From contig NZ_AUYB01000158.1 of NCBI RefSeq assembly GCF_001625655.1, positions 119,589 to 183,588 of the forward strand: DNA of 64,000 nt, written 5' to 3'. A program made the position numbers and the translations under genes. Every line of letters begins with the position of its first letter. Position 1 is the first letter of the stretch. Origin of the DNA: Pseudoalteromonas luteoviolacea DSM 6061. Lineage in GTDB: Bacteria; Pseudomonadota; Gammaproteobacteria; Enterobacterales; Alteromonadaceae. The notes below the pieces were generated by a model that was given only the letters and a program-made list of their open reading frames with translations, ran no database searches and was not told where the DNA came from. Positions 36,209 to 46,128 of this stretch are shown here, one piece after another.

Positions 36209-36814
36209 TTACTTTTCGGGCTCTATGACAAAATGTTGGCCTAATTCTATGCGCTCAAACCAAGCCGCGATAAAAGGAAAGTCAGTTAAGTTTATTCCAG
36301 CTTTTACCGCAAGCTTTGGATAGGTGTACAAGGCGATATCAGCAATAGTAGGAGCCTCACCCAATAAGTAAACTTTTTCACTGAGATGGTTATTTAAATA
36401 TGTAAAAAAGTTAATTGTCTTATCGTATGTCAGTTCAAGATCACCCGGTTTGCCTATATGTTTAATACCACGGTATAAGTTAGGCCCATTTAGCACTTCA
36501 CCTGCGGACAAAGATAAAAACTTTTGTACCTCTGAGCGTAATTTTGCGCCTTGTGGGTACCACTGTCCGCTCATGTCATACTTTTCTGCCAGATAGACTA
36601 AAATCGCATTTGAATCGCAATACACGTCATCGCAATCAATTAATACGGGAACTTGACCAAGCGGGTTAATCGCTAAAAACTCAGCTGATTTGTGCTCTTT
36701 GAGATGTGGATCTAACAGAATTAACTCATACTCCAGCCCAAGGATAGACAAAAAATGCCTGATTTTATGGCTGTTTCCAGAAAGTTTAAAACTATATAGC
36801 TTAATGCCTGACAT
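36209..36814 (-). CDS. Glutathione S-transferase
   Basis: 201 residues. The N-terminal thioredoxin-like domain (1-80) has LYSFKLSGNSHKIRHFLSILGLEYE, INPLGQVPVLID and DSNAILVYLAEKY (cis-Pro and the Glu/Asp-Ser pair for glutathione). The helical C-terminal domain has APTIADIALYTYPKLA. Cytoplasmic. Monocistronic. Confidence 0.9.
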   Translation of the reverse strand: MSGIKLYSFKLSGNSHKIRHFLSILGLEYELILLDPHLKEHKSAEFLAINPLGQVPVLIDCDDVYCDSNAILVYLAEKYDMSGQWYPQGAKLRSEVQKFLSLSAGEVLNGPNLYRGIKHIGKPGDLELTYDKTINFFTYLNNHLSEKVYLLGEAPTIADIALYTYPKLAVKAGINLTDFPFIAAWFERIELGQHFVIEPEK

Positions 36815-36940
36815 ACCAAAAGGATCCTTTTCCTGATTTAAAAAAATGTGCCTTTTCCCCTTTTAAAGGGGTACTCTAGTTAGTTTTTCACACTCGCCAT
36901 GTTGAGTAAATTAAGTATTTTTGAAGATTCAGCCAAATGC

Positions 36941-37354
36941 TTAGTCACTATTGCGCTCTGCGGGTAAATCGCTTAGATACTGGACAAACTCCACTTCAAA
37001 ACCATCGGGGTCAATAAAATACACATTTTTTCTATGAGGGTGTTCGCTCCCTTGTTTATCCACTTTATAACCAACTTTCGTAAGTCTTTGTACAACCGCC
37101 TCAATATTATTAACCACATAAGCAAAGTGCCCCAGTCCAACTTGGTGGCCCGATAATACTCGGTTGTCTCCTTCACCATGGTCGCTAAACGCCAAATAAT
37201 GATAATCATCACCAAAGTGTAACCAATGTCTTGGCTTGCCAAACCACTCACTATGCCCCTCACTTCTCACTCTCCAATGAGGAAATGCTGCACCATAAAA
37301 TAGCAGTGACTCTTGAATACTCTTTACGACTAAATTGACATGTTCTAAATACAT
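36941..37354 (-). CDS. VOC-family (glyoxalase-like) protein
   Basis: 137 residues, two beta-alpha-beta-beta-beta units: MYLEHVNLVVKSIQESLLFY at the start, LGHFAYVVNNIEAVVQRL mid, and FIDPDGFEVEFVQYL at the end. His5, His in GLGHF and Glu in VEFV are the usual metal ligands. Substrate unknown (dioxygenase, glyoxalase or resistance protein all possible). Confidence 0.85.
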   Translation of the reverse strand: MYLEHVNLVVKSIQESLLFYGAAFPHWRVRSEGHSEWFGKPRHWLHFGDDYHYLAFSDHGEGDNRVLSGHQVGLGHFAYVVNNIEAVVQRLTKVGYKVDKQGSEHPHRKNVYFIDPDGFEVEFVQYLSDLPAERNSD

Positions 37355-37426
37355 ACGCTTTCTCCTTTTAAGTTAATTGCACTTTAAAAGCTCAACCAAA
37401 CTTGAGGTAAAGCATTAATTTCATTT

Positions 37427-38332
37427 TTAATGTATATCAAGACGAGCTGTAAAAACCTGCTGAATGAAGTCAACAAACATTTTCACCTTGGGAATGTTCA
37501 AACGATTTTTAGGATATAACGCATAAACTTCGACTTCTGGTAATTGCCAATCAGGCAGTATTTGTACCAATTGACCTGCCTCAAGCGCTTTTTGGCTCAT
37601 GTAATCCGGCAATATTGCAACGCCAACCCCATCGATTACCATTTGCTTCAACACGACATAATCGTCAATACGCATTCTCGGTTGGATTTCAACTTCACAC
37701 TCTTGGTGGCCATTTTTGAGTATCATGGTCTGAGCTTTTTGAATGCTGCTCATCAGTAGTACGTCTAATTCTGAAATTGCTTTGGGTGCTTCAACTACCG
37801 CGTGCTTCTTAAGATAATGCGGGCTTGCGTATAAGCGTCTTGTGATTTTTCCCAACCGCTTAGCCACCAGTCTGGAGTCTTCGAGTGCACCAATTCGAAT
37901 CACCAAATCAAACCCTTCTTCAATCACATCTACACGGCGATTAAGCAAATTGAGCGACAAATTAATTTGCGGATACGTTTGCATAAACTGACTGAGCACA
38001 GGTTTTAGAATTTCGTGTCCCATACCCACAGACATGCCAACTTTCAATTCGCCCGACACAATGTTTAAAGCCTTCTCGACAGCTGCATTTGCCAATTCTA
38101 CTTGGGCTTTTATCTCCTTACAGTGCGCCAAATAAGTTTGCCCAGCTTCAGTCAAATGCTGAGAACGAGTCGTTCTTTCTAACAACGTGATCCCCAAAGA
38201 TGCTTCGAGCTGAGAGATTTTACGGCTCAGATTTGCCTTTGGCATATTGAGTCGCTCTGCTGCGAGTGTAAAGCTTCCAGCCTCTACTACAGCCAAAAAT
38301 AACAGCATGGTATTCACATCGTTTTTTTGCAT
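37427..38332 (-). CDS. LysR-family transcriptional regulator
   Basis: 301 residues with HTH FLAVVEAGSFTLAAERLNMPKANLSRKISQLEASLGITLLERTTR and a C-terminal effector domain. Divergent from the pirin-like gene, 122 bp apart, so probably its regulator, as in other pirin/LysR pairs. Confidence 0.92.
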   Translation of the reverse strand: MQKNDVNTMLLFLAVVEAGSFTLAAERLNMPKANLSRKISQLEASLGITLLERTTRSQHLTEAGQTYLAHCKEIKAQVELANAAVEKALNIVSGELKVGMSVGMGHEILKPVLSQFMQTYPQINLSLNLLNRRVDVIEEGFDLVIRIGALEDSRLVAKRLGKITRRLYASPHYLKKHAVVEAPKAISELDVLLMSSIQKAQTMILKNGHQECEVEIQPRMRIDDYVVLKQMVIDGVGVAILPDYMSQKALEAGQLVQILPDWQLPEVEVYALYPKNRLNIPKVKMFVDFIQQVFTARLDIH

Positions 38333-38454
38333 GCGTCGCCCTATTGTTGTTGTAAATGGAAAAGAAATTCTAATTTATGGGTATATATAAAACAACATGC
38401 ATTTCTTACACTGAGCTCATCACATCGACACAGTAAATTATTAAGGACACAACT

Positions 38455-39141
38455 ATGAACATACTTTCAAGAGAATCACTACAGCTTGGCGGATTTGCAG
38501 GGATCACAGAGCACAGACTTGTAACAGATAGCCGCGTATTTGCAGGACGTAAAAAGCCAGAAACCTTCGAAGGCATTGGCAATATGGTGTACTTGGCAGA
38601 TGCCCGTTATTTACCAAAGGGCGAGTCAGGCATGCACCCACATAGTGAAATTGACGTGATTTCAATTGTGTTAGAAGGACGTGTTAGTCACGAAGGTTCT
38701 TTGGAGCATGGTAAAGACCTTGTCGCTGGCGACGTACAAGTACAACGTGCCGGAGGAGAGGGGTTTAGTCATAATGAAATCAACCCAGATAACCAACCCA
38801 ACCGCATGTTACAAGTATGGGCATTACCTGAAGTCGCTAGAGAAGCTGCGGGCTACAAGTCCTATACGCCAAAAACCAAAGGGAAGACACGTATTTACGG
38901 TGGTAACAATACGCAAACGGATACCTTTGCAAGCCGTACCACTATGGATATAGTGCACTTAGACAACGATGAAAATATTGAGCTAGATAAAGAAACCTTA
39001 GTCTATGTGGTTTCAGGTAGTGCTCAGTTACAACATAACGGTGAGATTGTGTCCATAAAAGAAGGGGATTTATTTAGAAATAGTGGTATAAAAATAGTAG
39101 CAAGCACTCACATACAATTACTTGTGGTAGCTCACTACTAA
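38455..39141 (+). CDS. Pirin-like bicupin (YhaK type)
   Basis: 228 residues with the pirin metal site MHPHSEIDVISIVLEGRVSHEGSLEHG and QVQRAGGEGFSHNE in the N-terminal cupin, and a second, metal-less cupin at the C-terminus. Pirins are cytoplasmic metal-binding cupins linked to redox sensing and quercetin-dioxygenase-like activity. Followed 26 bp later by a small membrane-protein gene. Confidence 0.9.
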   Translation: MNILSRESLQLGGFAGITEHRLVTDSRVFAGRKKPETFEGIGNMVYLADARYLPKGESGMHPHSEIDVISIVLEGRVSHEGSLEHGKDLVAGDVQVQRAGGEGFSHNEINPDNQPNRMLQVWALPEVAREAAGYKSYTPKTKGKTRIYGGNNTQTDTFASRTTMDIVHLDNDENIELDKETLVYVVSGSAQLQHNGEIVSIKEGDLFRNSGIKIVASTHIQLLVVAHY

Positions 39142-39167
39142 TTAGATTTAAGACAGGATTTTCAATT

Positions 39168-39380
39168 ATGAAACACGCAGCCCCAAATACCCACGTTATT
39201 GCGTTGATAAACTATTTTACGTTGCTGCCATTGGTGTACTTTATACCCGACTTGATAGCACCTTTTATCGGCGCAAATAAACTTATTCACGTTGCCGTAG
39301 TCTTAGCGCTAATTGTACCCATCATTTCGTATTTAGTGATGCCCATCGCAGTCAAAATGCTGACAAGGAAAACCGCGTAA
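39168..39380 (+). CDS. Small membrane protein
   Basis: 70 residues with two predicted membrane helices (about 10-30 and 39-60) and a basic C-terminus. It is just downstream of the pirin gene, probably co-transcribed. A hairpin AACCACCCA/TGGGTGGTT at 39395-39417 may terminate it. Family not recognised. Confidence 0.65.
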   Translation: MKHAAPNTHVIALINYFTLLPLVYFIPDLIAPFIGANKLIHVAVVLALIVPIISYLVMPIAVKMLTRKTA

Positions 39381-39590
39381 TGACGAGTAACCAAAACCAC
39401 CCACATAATGGGTGGTTCTACGAAGGTTTTAACACTTAACCTGCACAGGGTTTTGCGCAGCGCCAAATACCAAAAGTAGCTGAATTAAAATCTGATTTAT
39501 TCGCGTGTGCACACTACCTAGCTTTATAAATTTTGCTTTGGTTCAAGGAATATGCACTCAAATAGCATACCAACACAAAATTTCCTTTGA

Positions 39591-41213
39591 TCATTGGACG
39601 TAGCAACGTCCTAGCTTTTGCCATAAGTGAGGGTAACGGTCAGGGCGAATACCAGCTCCCCAATGCACAGCTCGATATTTGTAATTTTGATAAAACACCA
39701 CATCACCGATTTGATAACTCACATTTGGTAACCACAAATCATGCCCTTCACATTGTGGTGGAAGTCCACTATCAATGATTATATGTTTTACGCTAATTCG
39801 GGTTTGATTGTCTGAATCTGTGACCATCAGACTTACCCTATATTGGCCATCATTACGGTATTCATGCACTGGATTAGAACGTGTTGATTGCTGGCCATCA
39901 CCAAAATCCCAGAGGAAAGCGACTATTTGTTTATCATCATAACTCTGTTCAGAAAAAGTAACGCTACGCAAAGAAATGGCGTACTCAAAATCAACAACCG
40001 GTAATGACCCATTTGAGCTACCACACCCCACTCTGTGCAAATAGCGGTCGGCATCAAGCGCTTGGATGATGCCGTATCCATATTCGTGGTCCCGCCCAAT
40101 GTCTCCTTTATCTGTGGCGCTAAACTGTAGGGCATCTCGCAGCTGTACATTGCTACAATCAGGGTGTTTATTCCATAGAAGTGTTGCAATACCTGCAACA
40201 TGGGGACTGGCCATTGAAGTGCCACTCATCAGTTTATAACTCAAATCATTACTAGTCGACTTAACCTGTACACCAGGTGCAGCAAGCTCAACCGCTTCAT
40301 TAAACTGAGAAAACCGCGCTTTTTCACCTATGCTGTCAACGGCTGCAACTGAAATAACGTTTGTGTAGGACGCAGGGTAGCTTTTTATACTCGTGCCATT
40401 GTTACCTGCAGCGGCAACATGGATCATGCCTTGCTGATAAGTTCTTTCAAACGCTAAATTTTCTGCTTGTGAATAGTGAGGCCCGCCTAAACTCATATTG
40501 GTAACGAGACCTCCTTGCGCCAAACAGTCCTCTATTGCAGCGATAATATCCGATCCATACGCGCCGCGCCCTGCATCATTGAAGACCTTGGCAATATGCA
40601 GTTGCAGGGGCGCATTTCCATGTATACCGACAACACCAATATCATTGCTGCCTAGTGCTGCAATAGTGCCCGCAACATGCGTGCCATGACCAAGACCGTC
40701 TTTACGCCAATCACCAGTTTCTAACGTACCAAAGTTGCTGGCTCCGGTCACATTGTGGGTCGGCAAATCAGGATGCCCATAACTATAACCACTGTCTATA
40801 ACACATACTTTTTTGGTACTAGTTTGCGGCGGGCTAACAAGGTTAGCTTGCGTCATGACAACTCCGTATGGTGTCTCTTCAGCGTACGCAAGGCGGATTG
40901 GGTCGAGCTCAATAAACTCAATGTCAGGTTGGCTCGCGAGTTCAGTAAACTGTTGCTCAGTCAACTTAATACTCATAGCATTGATCAGCGTGAGTTTTTT
41001 TTGGATATGTAACTCCGATTGTGCCGCAATTTGTTCTAGGCGTGCCGATACAAACCTAGCAGCTCGTGCGGGATCAATTGGTGTATAAGCCGTCTGCGAC
41101 CACCCGAAATCTTTAACCTTCACAATATACCGCTTGGCGTCAGGCTGAGCTAGGCTGATAAAACTAGACAGAGCTGATATGGCTAAAATTATTGGAGAAA
41201 GTCTGATTGTCAT
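39591..41213 (-). CDS. Secreted subtilisin-like (S8) protease with PKD and chitin-binding modules
   Basis: About 540 residues. Order: signal peptide (to about SLAQ), I9 inhibitor propeptide (to about 100), S8 catalytic domain with Asp in VIDSGYS, His in GHGTHVAGT and Ser in SGTSMASPH. A PKD domain (AFLWDFGDGQQSTRSNPVHEY) and a C-terminal CBM5/12-type module (VSYQIGDVVFYQNYKYRAVHW) follow. It is an extracellular protease that could attack protein in chitinous matter. ATG 41213 is chosen at the signal peptide. Paralogue of the next gene upstream. Confidence 0.92.
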   Translation of the reverse strand: MTIRLSPIILAISALSSFISLAQPDAKRYIVKVKDFGWSQTAYTPIDPARAARFVSARLEQIAAQSELHIQKKLTLINAMSIKLTEQQFTELASQPDIEFIELDPIRLAYAEETPYGVVMTQANLVSPPQTSTKKVCVIDSGYSYGHPDLPTHNVTGASNFGTLETGDWRKDGLGHGTHVAGTIAALGSNDIGVVGIHGNAPLQLHIAKVFNDAGRGAYGSDIIAAIEDCLAQGGLVTNMSLGGPHYSQAENLAFERTYQQGMIHVAAAGNNGTSIKSYPASYTNVISVAAVDSIGEKARFSQFNEAVELAAPGVQVKSTSNDLSYKLMSGTSMASPHVAGIATLLWNKHPDCSNVQLRDALQFSATDKGDIGRDHEYGYGIIQALDADRYLHRVGCGSSNGSLPVVDFEYAISLRSVTFSEQSYDDKQIVAFLWDFGDGQQSTRSNPVHEYRNDGQYRVSLMVTDSDNQTRISVKHIIIDSGLPPQCEGHDLWLPNVSYQIGDVVFYQNYKYRAVHWGAGIRPDRYPHLWQKLGRCYVQ

Positions 41214-41290
41214 AGTGTTTATTTCCCTATTTATCACTTGGAATTACCTAGCAAGTGTTCATCAATCAATTTAATGGCGCTGAATTGAAT

Positions 41291-41349
41291 ATCTCGGCCA
41301 CACAATTGGTGGCCGAGATAACTGGAATAAAAAGGTGGGCGAACCCACC
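41291..41349 (-). terminator. Two hairpins, the second a strong terminator for the upstream protease
   Basis: On the minus strand, GGTGGG-TTCG-CCCACC with a UUCG tetraloop (41349-41334) is followed by TTTTTATT, a strong terminator for the protease ending at 41479. Beyond it lies a perfect 11-bp hairpin, ATCTCGGCCAC/GTGGCCGAGAT (41291-41319). Confidence 0.8.
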
Positions 41350-41478
41350 CTAGGTTGGTTAGCTAATACCAAACGGCATGAACAGTTGCACAAAGAGGTC
41401 TGCAATACGAAGAGATAGAGTGTATTGCTTTCACTTCTGTGCCTCTATACCTGCTGATTGATAAGTAATGAAACCGAA

Positions 41479-43569
41479 TTAATGACATACTCCATTGTTG
41501 ACCCAAACGTCCCAGCGCCCTGAATTTTGCTCAGGGTTTTTACGGGTAGACCATTTCGCTGTGTACTTAACATTATTTAGATGGACTTGATCGTCTTTCA
41601 CGTAGGTTTTATCGGCTTGCCAAGCGGGTAACCCGCCACAGGTTTGCGCGTCTTTATCAATGGAAATTTTGAGCTCTTTAGTGCTAGAAAGCAGCGCCTG
41701 ATCTTGTACTGTCAAAGTTACTGCATACTCTCCCTTTTTGGCATAAGTATGGATTGGCGAAGCAGCAGACGAAGTGTGGCCATCACCGAAATCCCATACA
41801 TGGCTTACAATGCCATTGTCATCCCAAGAATTGTTAATAAAGGTCACACTCAACCCATTGGCTTGTGCACTAAAATCCGCCGTAGGAGATACATTTTCAG
41901 CATAACAACGGCCTTGTTTACGCCAAATATCAGGGTATCGCGTTGGATAAGTTGCAAAGGTGTCTTGCCTAGCAACGTATTTGTAGTTTTGGAAAAATAC
42001 CCTATCGCCAGTGCCATATGATTGATGAACAGAAAACATAGGTAGGCCCTCACACTCATCGGGCAGCCCACTGTCTACAATTACTTCCTGCTGACTGATA
42101 CTGGCCTTACCTTGTGCATCGGTAGCCAGCAAAGTAACGTAATAACGACCGTCATTCACATAAGTGTATGTTGGGTTTTGCTCTGTCGATGTATCATTTT
42201 TAGGGTTATTGGCATCGTTAAACTGCCAATAGTGGCTAATTACAGCGCTGTCATCTGTGGACTGATCAAAAAACGATACCGTTTGTGATTCTGATGAATG
42301 ACTAAAACTCGCGACAGGCTGTTGATTTAAATTGCTTTCACATCCATGTACGGTTAGGTAATCACTGGCGGCTTTAGCCTGAACGATCCCATAGCCATAG
42401 TATTGGTCACGACCCAGATTGCCACGATCCAATGCATTTAAAACCAAGGCATCGCGAATATGCGCATTAGAGCACTCACGATGATTACTCCACACCAATG
42501 CTGCAACACCAGTCACGTGCGGTGTCGCCATGGACGTTCCGCTCCACGCTGCATAGCGATTGCCGGGCAGGGTTGAATTCACTTCTACGCCCGGTGCAGC
42601 AAGTTCTACCTGCCCATGAAACTGCGAGAAGCTCGCACGATTACGGTGCTGATCAACCGCAGCAACCGAAATCACATTGTCATATGAGGCAGGGTAATGC
42701 TCCATTGAAGAACCATTATTACCCGCAGCAGCAATATGCAAAACCCCTTCAGCATAAGTGCGATTGAACACTTCATTTTCAACTACAGAAAAAGACGTTC
42801 CCCCTAAACTCATATTGATGATATCGGCCCCTGCCTCGGCACACTGTTCTACGGCATAGGCAATTTCAGATCCGTACGTCCACTGTCCTTTGTCGTCAAA
42901 TACCTTAACAATGTGCAACCCTAGCCTGCCCGAAGGGTTCACCCCAACAACACCCAATCCATTACCACCGAGCGCCGCAATGGTTCCTGCAACATGCGTC
43001 CCATGTCCATGCCCATCATGGAACCAATCTCCCGTGTCGTAATCACCATGACCATCATCTCCCGTTACTCCCTGCTCAGGTAAATCAGGGTGTTCTGGTG
43101 TGTAGCCCGTATCCATCACGCACACTTTGATGTTACCAGCTTGTGCATCTGACAATTGCCTTGCTTGAACGATTTCAATCCCATACGGAATAGATTCAGA
43201 TGCCAAATATCGCTTTGGGTCCAACTCAATAAAATCGGTACTTGGGCTTTTCAATAACGCGTGGTATTGACGTGCTGATAGCATTGCAGAAAATGCATTT
43301 TGATGAGGTAAAGCCCGAATGATTTGGCTGTTAACTTGGCTGGCAAAGTTGTACATGAGCTGGTTCTTAGCCTCCACGGCTTCTTCACCTTGTAATCCTT
43401 GCAGGCCAATATACTGAGATAGAACTTCATCATTCAATTTAACGATATATCGCTGTACTCGCTCTTCTGCAAACGTTGGATTAGACAACAAAGCACCTAA
43501 CAACCCCAACTTTACAATCGATAGCTTACCGCATAGTCGCAATTCTTTACTCAAATATGTTTTGTACAT
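41479..43569 (-). CDS. Secreted subtilisin-like (S8) protease with two PKD and two chitin-binding modules
   Basis: About 696 residues. Start ATG 43569 (MYKTYLSKEL) has AAGGA about 8 nt upstream and opens a signal peptide (to about NPTFA). I9 propeptide is followed by an S8 domain with Asp in VMDTGYT, His in GHGTHVAGT and Ser in SGTSMATPH. Then PKD-CBM5/12-PKD-CBM5/12, the second PKD reading VWDFGDGHTSS. It is the longer paralogue of the protease just downstream, with one extra PKD-CBM pair. Extracellular digestion of protein bound to chitin is the likely role. Confidence 0.92.
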   Translation of the reverse strand: MYKTYLSKELRLCGKLSIVKLGLLGALLSNPTFAEERVQRYIVKLNDEVLSQYIGLQGLQGEEAVEAKNQLMYNFASQVNSQIIRALPHQNAFSAMLSARQYHALLKSPSTDFIELDPKRYLASESIPYGIEIVQARQLSDAQAGNIKVCVMDTGYTPEHPDLPEQGVTGDDGHGDYDTGDWFHDGHGHGTHVAGTIAALGGNGLGVVGVNPSGRLGLHIVKVFDDKGQWTYGSEIAYAVEQCAEAGADIINMSLGGTSFSVVENEVFNRTYAEGVLHIAAAGNNGSSMEHYPASYDNVISVAAVDQHRNRASFSQFHGQVELAAPGVEVNSTLPGNRYAAWSGTSMATPHVTGVAALVWSNHRECSNAHIRDALVLNALDRGNLGRDQYYGYGIVQAKAASDYLTVHGCESNLNQQPVASFSHSSESQTVSFFDQSTDDSAVISHYWQFNDANNPKNDTSTEQNPTYTYVNDGRYYVTLLATDAQGKASISQQEVIVDSGLPDECEGLPMFSVHQSYGTGDRVFFQNYKYVARQDTFATYPTRYPDIWRKQGRCYAENVSPTADFSAQANGLSVTFINNSWDDNGIVSHVWDFGDGHTSSAASPIHTYAKKGEYAVTLTVQDQALLSSTKELKISIDKDAQTCGGLPAWQADKTYVKDDQVHLNNVKYTAKWSTRKNPEQNSGRWDVWVNNGVCH

Positions 43570-43769
43570 GATGACTGTCCTTACATGCTCATAATTAAGT
43601 GATTTGTAGGCACTCAATGGACAAGTGCCACAAAACACGTCTTACTTAATCCACGTGTGAACAGCTATAAGCGCTAGGTATACCACAAGGCCGCTTTATC
43701 ACAGGCTGATTAAAGGTTTGTCTTAGTATTTGATTAATAGTTCTTTAGAAATCACAAACTGAATATAAT

Positions 43770-43796
43770 GTATACAATAAATCATTTATTGTATAC
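43770..43796. promoter_or_regulatory. Perfect 12-bp palindrome upstream of the protease gene (candidate operator)
   Basis: Arms GTATACAATAAA and TTTATTGTATAC around a 3-nt centre, about 200 bp upstream of the protease start. It has the size and symmetry of a dimeric-repressor site and lacks a U-run. The cognate protein is unknown. It is the main content of the 43570-43916 gap. Confidence 0.45.
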
Positions 43797-43878
43797 GTAT
43801 TTTTAACCTTTAATTAACCAACGTGATATGACTGGACGCCACGTTCTCTGTGTAGACAGGTAAGACAAAGCAAAAGCT

Positions 43879-43898
43879 GCCACCGTGGAATAGGTGGC
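43879..43898 (-). terminator. Terminator of the cobalamin operon
   Basis: Stem GCCACC/GGTGGC with an 8-nt loop followed on the minus strand by AGCTTTTGC, 19 bp after the last gene. Confidence 0.65.
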
Positions 43899-43916
43899 GA
43901 CGGTTGATAGGGTAAC

Positions 43917-44780
43917 TTAGTTAGATTCGGGCCGTTTTTGCGCCCAATTTGCAATAATTTTATGAATAGCTTTCACTCCGTCAGTCAAAGCTGCTGGTCC
44001 AGGTTGCAGAATATCAGCCGAATTTATCTCGTAAACATCATCACTTTTAATCGCAGGGATCCGATCCCAGCCAGCGCGGCTCACAAGCTTACCCTTATTG
44101 AAACGCCTGCCACACCAAGAAGCTATAACGATGTCTGGCTGCTTATCTATGACTTCATCGGTATTGGCGATAATACGATTTTTTGCCAACGACTCACTGG
44201 CAAATTCCTTGTAGCAATCAATACCACCGGCTAGTTCAACCAGTTCACTTACCCAAGAGATCCCAGTAATAAGTGGATCAAACCACTCTTCAAAATACAC
44301 GCGAGGCTTGATCTTCAATTGCGCGGCACTGAGCTGTATTTGCGCCAGTGACTGATTGAGTTCAGCAACCAGTTTTTCGCCTTTTTGGGGTTCGCCAATC
44401 AGTGCAGAGAGTGTGCGGATCATTTGCATGATCCCAGCTATACTGCGGTGGTTAAAACAGTGTACGTCCACACCTTGTTTGACTAAATCTCGCACAATAT
44501 TCCCTTGAATATCAGAAAAAGCCAAGACCAGATCAGGCTTTAAATCGAGGATCTTTTCAATGCGCGCATCTACGAATGCCGATACCTTAGGTTTTTCTTT
44601 TTTTACACGCTCTGGGCGCATAGCATAAGCAGACACCCCAACAATACGCGCATCTTCTCCCATTAGATATAGTGCTTCGGTAGTCTCTTCGGTTAAACAA
44701 ATGATGCGCGTGGGCCATGTTGGCGGTGAAAAGTCCACCATATCATTATGTTGTAATTGGGTTTGGTCAAGCTCACTCAT
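43917..44780 (-). CDS. BtuF-like cobalamin-binding protein lacking a signal peptide
   Basis: 287 residues of the periplasmic-binding-protein fold with helical linker (class III): PTRIICLTEETTEALYLMG, IEKILDLKPDLVLAFSD, YFEEWFDPLITGISW, and PDIVIASWCGRRF. No signal peptide is visible, so it appears cytoplasmic, unlike BtuF of E. coli. It overlaps cbiA by 8 bp in the riboswitch-controlled operon, so its ligand is probably a corrinoid. Confidence 0.82.
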   Translation of the reverse strand: MSELDQTQLQHNDMVDFSPPTWPTRIICLTEETTEALYLMGEDARIVGVSAYAMRPERVKKEKPKVSAFVDARIEKILDLKPDLVLAFSDIQGNIVRDLVKQGVDVHCFNHRSIAGIMQMIRTLSALIGEPQKGEKLVAELNQSLAQIQLSAAQLKIKPRVYFEEWFDPLITGISWVSELVELAGGIDCYKEFASESLAKNRIIANTDEVIDKQPDIVIASWCGRRFNKGKLVSRAGWDRIPAIKSDDVYEINSADILQPGPAALTDGVKAIHKIIANWAQKRPESN

Positions 44781-46128
44781 TGGATTGTAACTCTAAGGTT
44801 TGATTGAAAAAATGAATAAAAAACGCAGGGCAACTATCGAAATACCAATGCATATAGGATGCAAGTACTGATGAGCGCTGATATATATTTTCTCCTTGGC
44901 GCTTATGGGGATAATATACACTTTGCGCAATTGGTTTTAAGGCGATATCTGCACTAGAGTAATGAAAGCTATGACCGCGTACAGTAAAATTTGTGTCGTT
45001 TGCTAATATTGTCGCACTTTGTTGCCCTACTGCACTTAGACGCGTATTCATTGCTGCTTTTCCTTCTAATACACCACACATATTAAAATGGGTATTTTCT
45101 GTCTCTAGCTCATCTAATAAATACAACATACCTCCACATTCGGCCAAAATTGGCTTATCTTGCGTCACAAAATGCTTAAGTGACTCAATATAAAGCATGT
45201 TTTTACTAAGCTGCTGAGCATATACCTCTGGATAACCACCCGGCAGATATAGCGCATCCCCTTCAGGTAGCCGCTTGTCATGTAATGGCGAGGTATACAC
45301 TATTTGTGCGCCAGCTCGCTCAAGTAGCTTGATATTAGCGTGATACAAAAACCCAAATGCGTTATCTTTAGCAACAATAATACGCTTATTCAGCAGCGCT
45401 CCAGAGACTTCATCACCCTCTAATAATGATGATGTTGGCGCACAAAAAACGACTTCAGGGGGTAAAGTCGCAAAATCACTGCTAGTGATTTTATCAGCGA
45501 CAAGGTCAAGCCGCTCTGTGATATCCGTCAATTCGCTTGGCTGCATCAGCCCCAAGTGGCGCTCAGGTAAACTGAGTGCTGTATCTCTGGTGAAGTAGTG
45601 GGTTTTAATATCTGGATCTTTGATGCTCTCTAACACTAAGTTGGCGTGATACTCCCCGGCAATTTTGTTTGCGATAACACCATAAAAACAAAGCTGCGGA
45701 GCATAATGCATCAACCCAAAAACCAAGGCACCAAAAGTCTGTGCCATCGCACTGCCATCAATCACTGTAAGTATTGGTACGCCAAATTCGAGGCTGACAT
45801 CAGCACTGTTGGGACTGCCATCAAATAGCCCCATTACACCTTCAATTAAAATTAAATCTGCTTGCCCCGCTGCATCAAACAGCATTTGCTGGCACTGCGC
45901 TTTGCCCACCATCCACAAATCTAACTGATAAACAGGTCGACCAGACGCCGCTTCTAAAATCATGGGATCAATAAAATCAGGGCCAACTTTAAACACCTGC
46001 ACAACTTTACCTTGCCGCGTAAAGTAACGAGCAATGGCGGCGGTGATGGTGGTTTTACCAGATCCTGAGCTAGGTGCAGTGACGAGTAAAGCTGGACACT
46101 GGCGCATGTTATTTATCATTTTGCACAC
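44773..46128 (-). CDS. cbiA: Cobyrinate a,c-diamide synthase
   Basis: About 451 residues (447 or 444 with later starts). The N-terminal P-loop is APSSGSGKTTITAAI, with VGPDFIDPMILEAASGR. The C-terminal glutamine-amidotransferase domain has Cys in AECGGMLYL and His in RGHSFHYS. The enzyme amidates the a and c side chains of cobyrinate with ATP and glutamine. No other corrin-ring gene lies nearby, so the host may use it in salvage. It overlaps both neighbours. Confidence 0.93.
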   Translation of the reverse strand: MCKMINNMRQCPALLVTAPSSGSGKTTITAAIARYFTRQGKVVQVFKVGPDFIDPMILEAASGRPVYQLDLWMVGKAQCQQMLFDAAGQADLILIEGVMGLFDGSPNSADVSLEFGVPILTVIDGSAMAQTFGALVFGLMHYAPQLCFYGVIANKIAGEYHANLVLESIKDPDIKTHYFTRDTALSLPERHLGLMQPSELTDITERLDLVADKITSSDFATLPPEVVFCAPTSSLLEGDEVSGALLNKRIIVAKDNAFGFLYHANIKLLERAGAQIVYTSPLHDKRLPEGDALYLPGGYPEVYAQQLSKNMLYIESLKHFVTQDKPILAECGGMLYLLDELETENTHFNMCGVLEGKAAMNTRLSAVGQQSATILANDTNFTVRGHSFHYSSADIALKPIAQSVYYPHKRQGENIYQRSSVLASYMHWYFDSCPAFFIHFFNQTLELQSNE

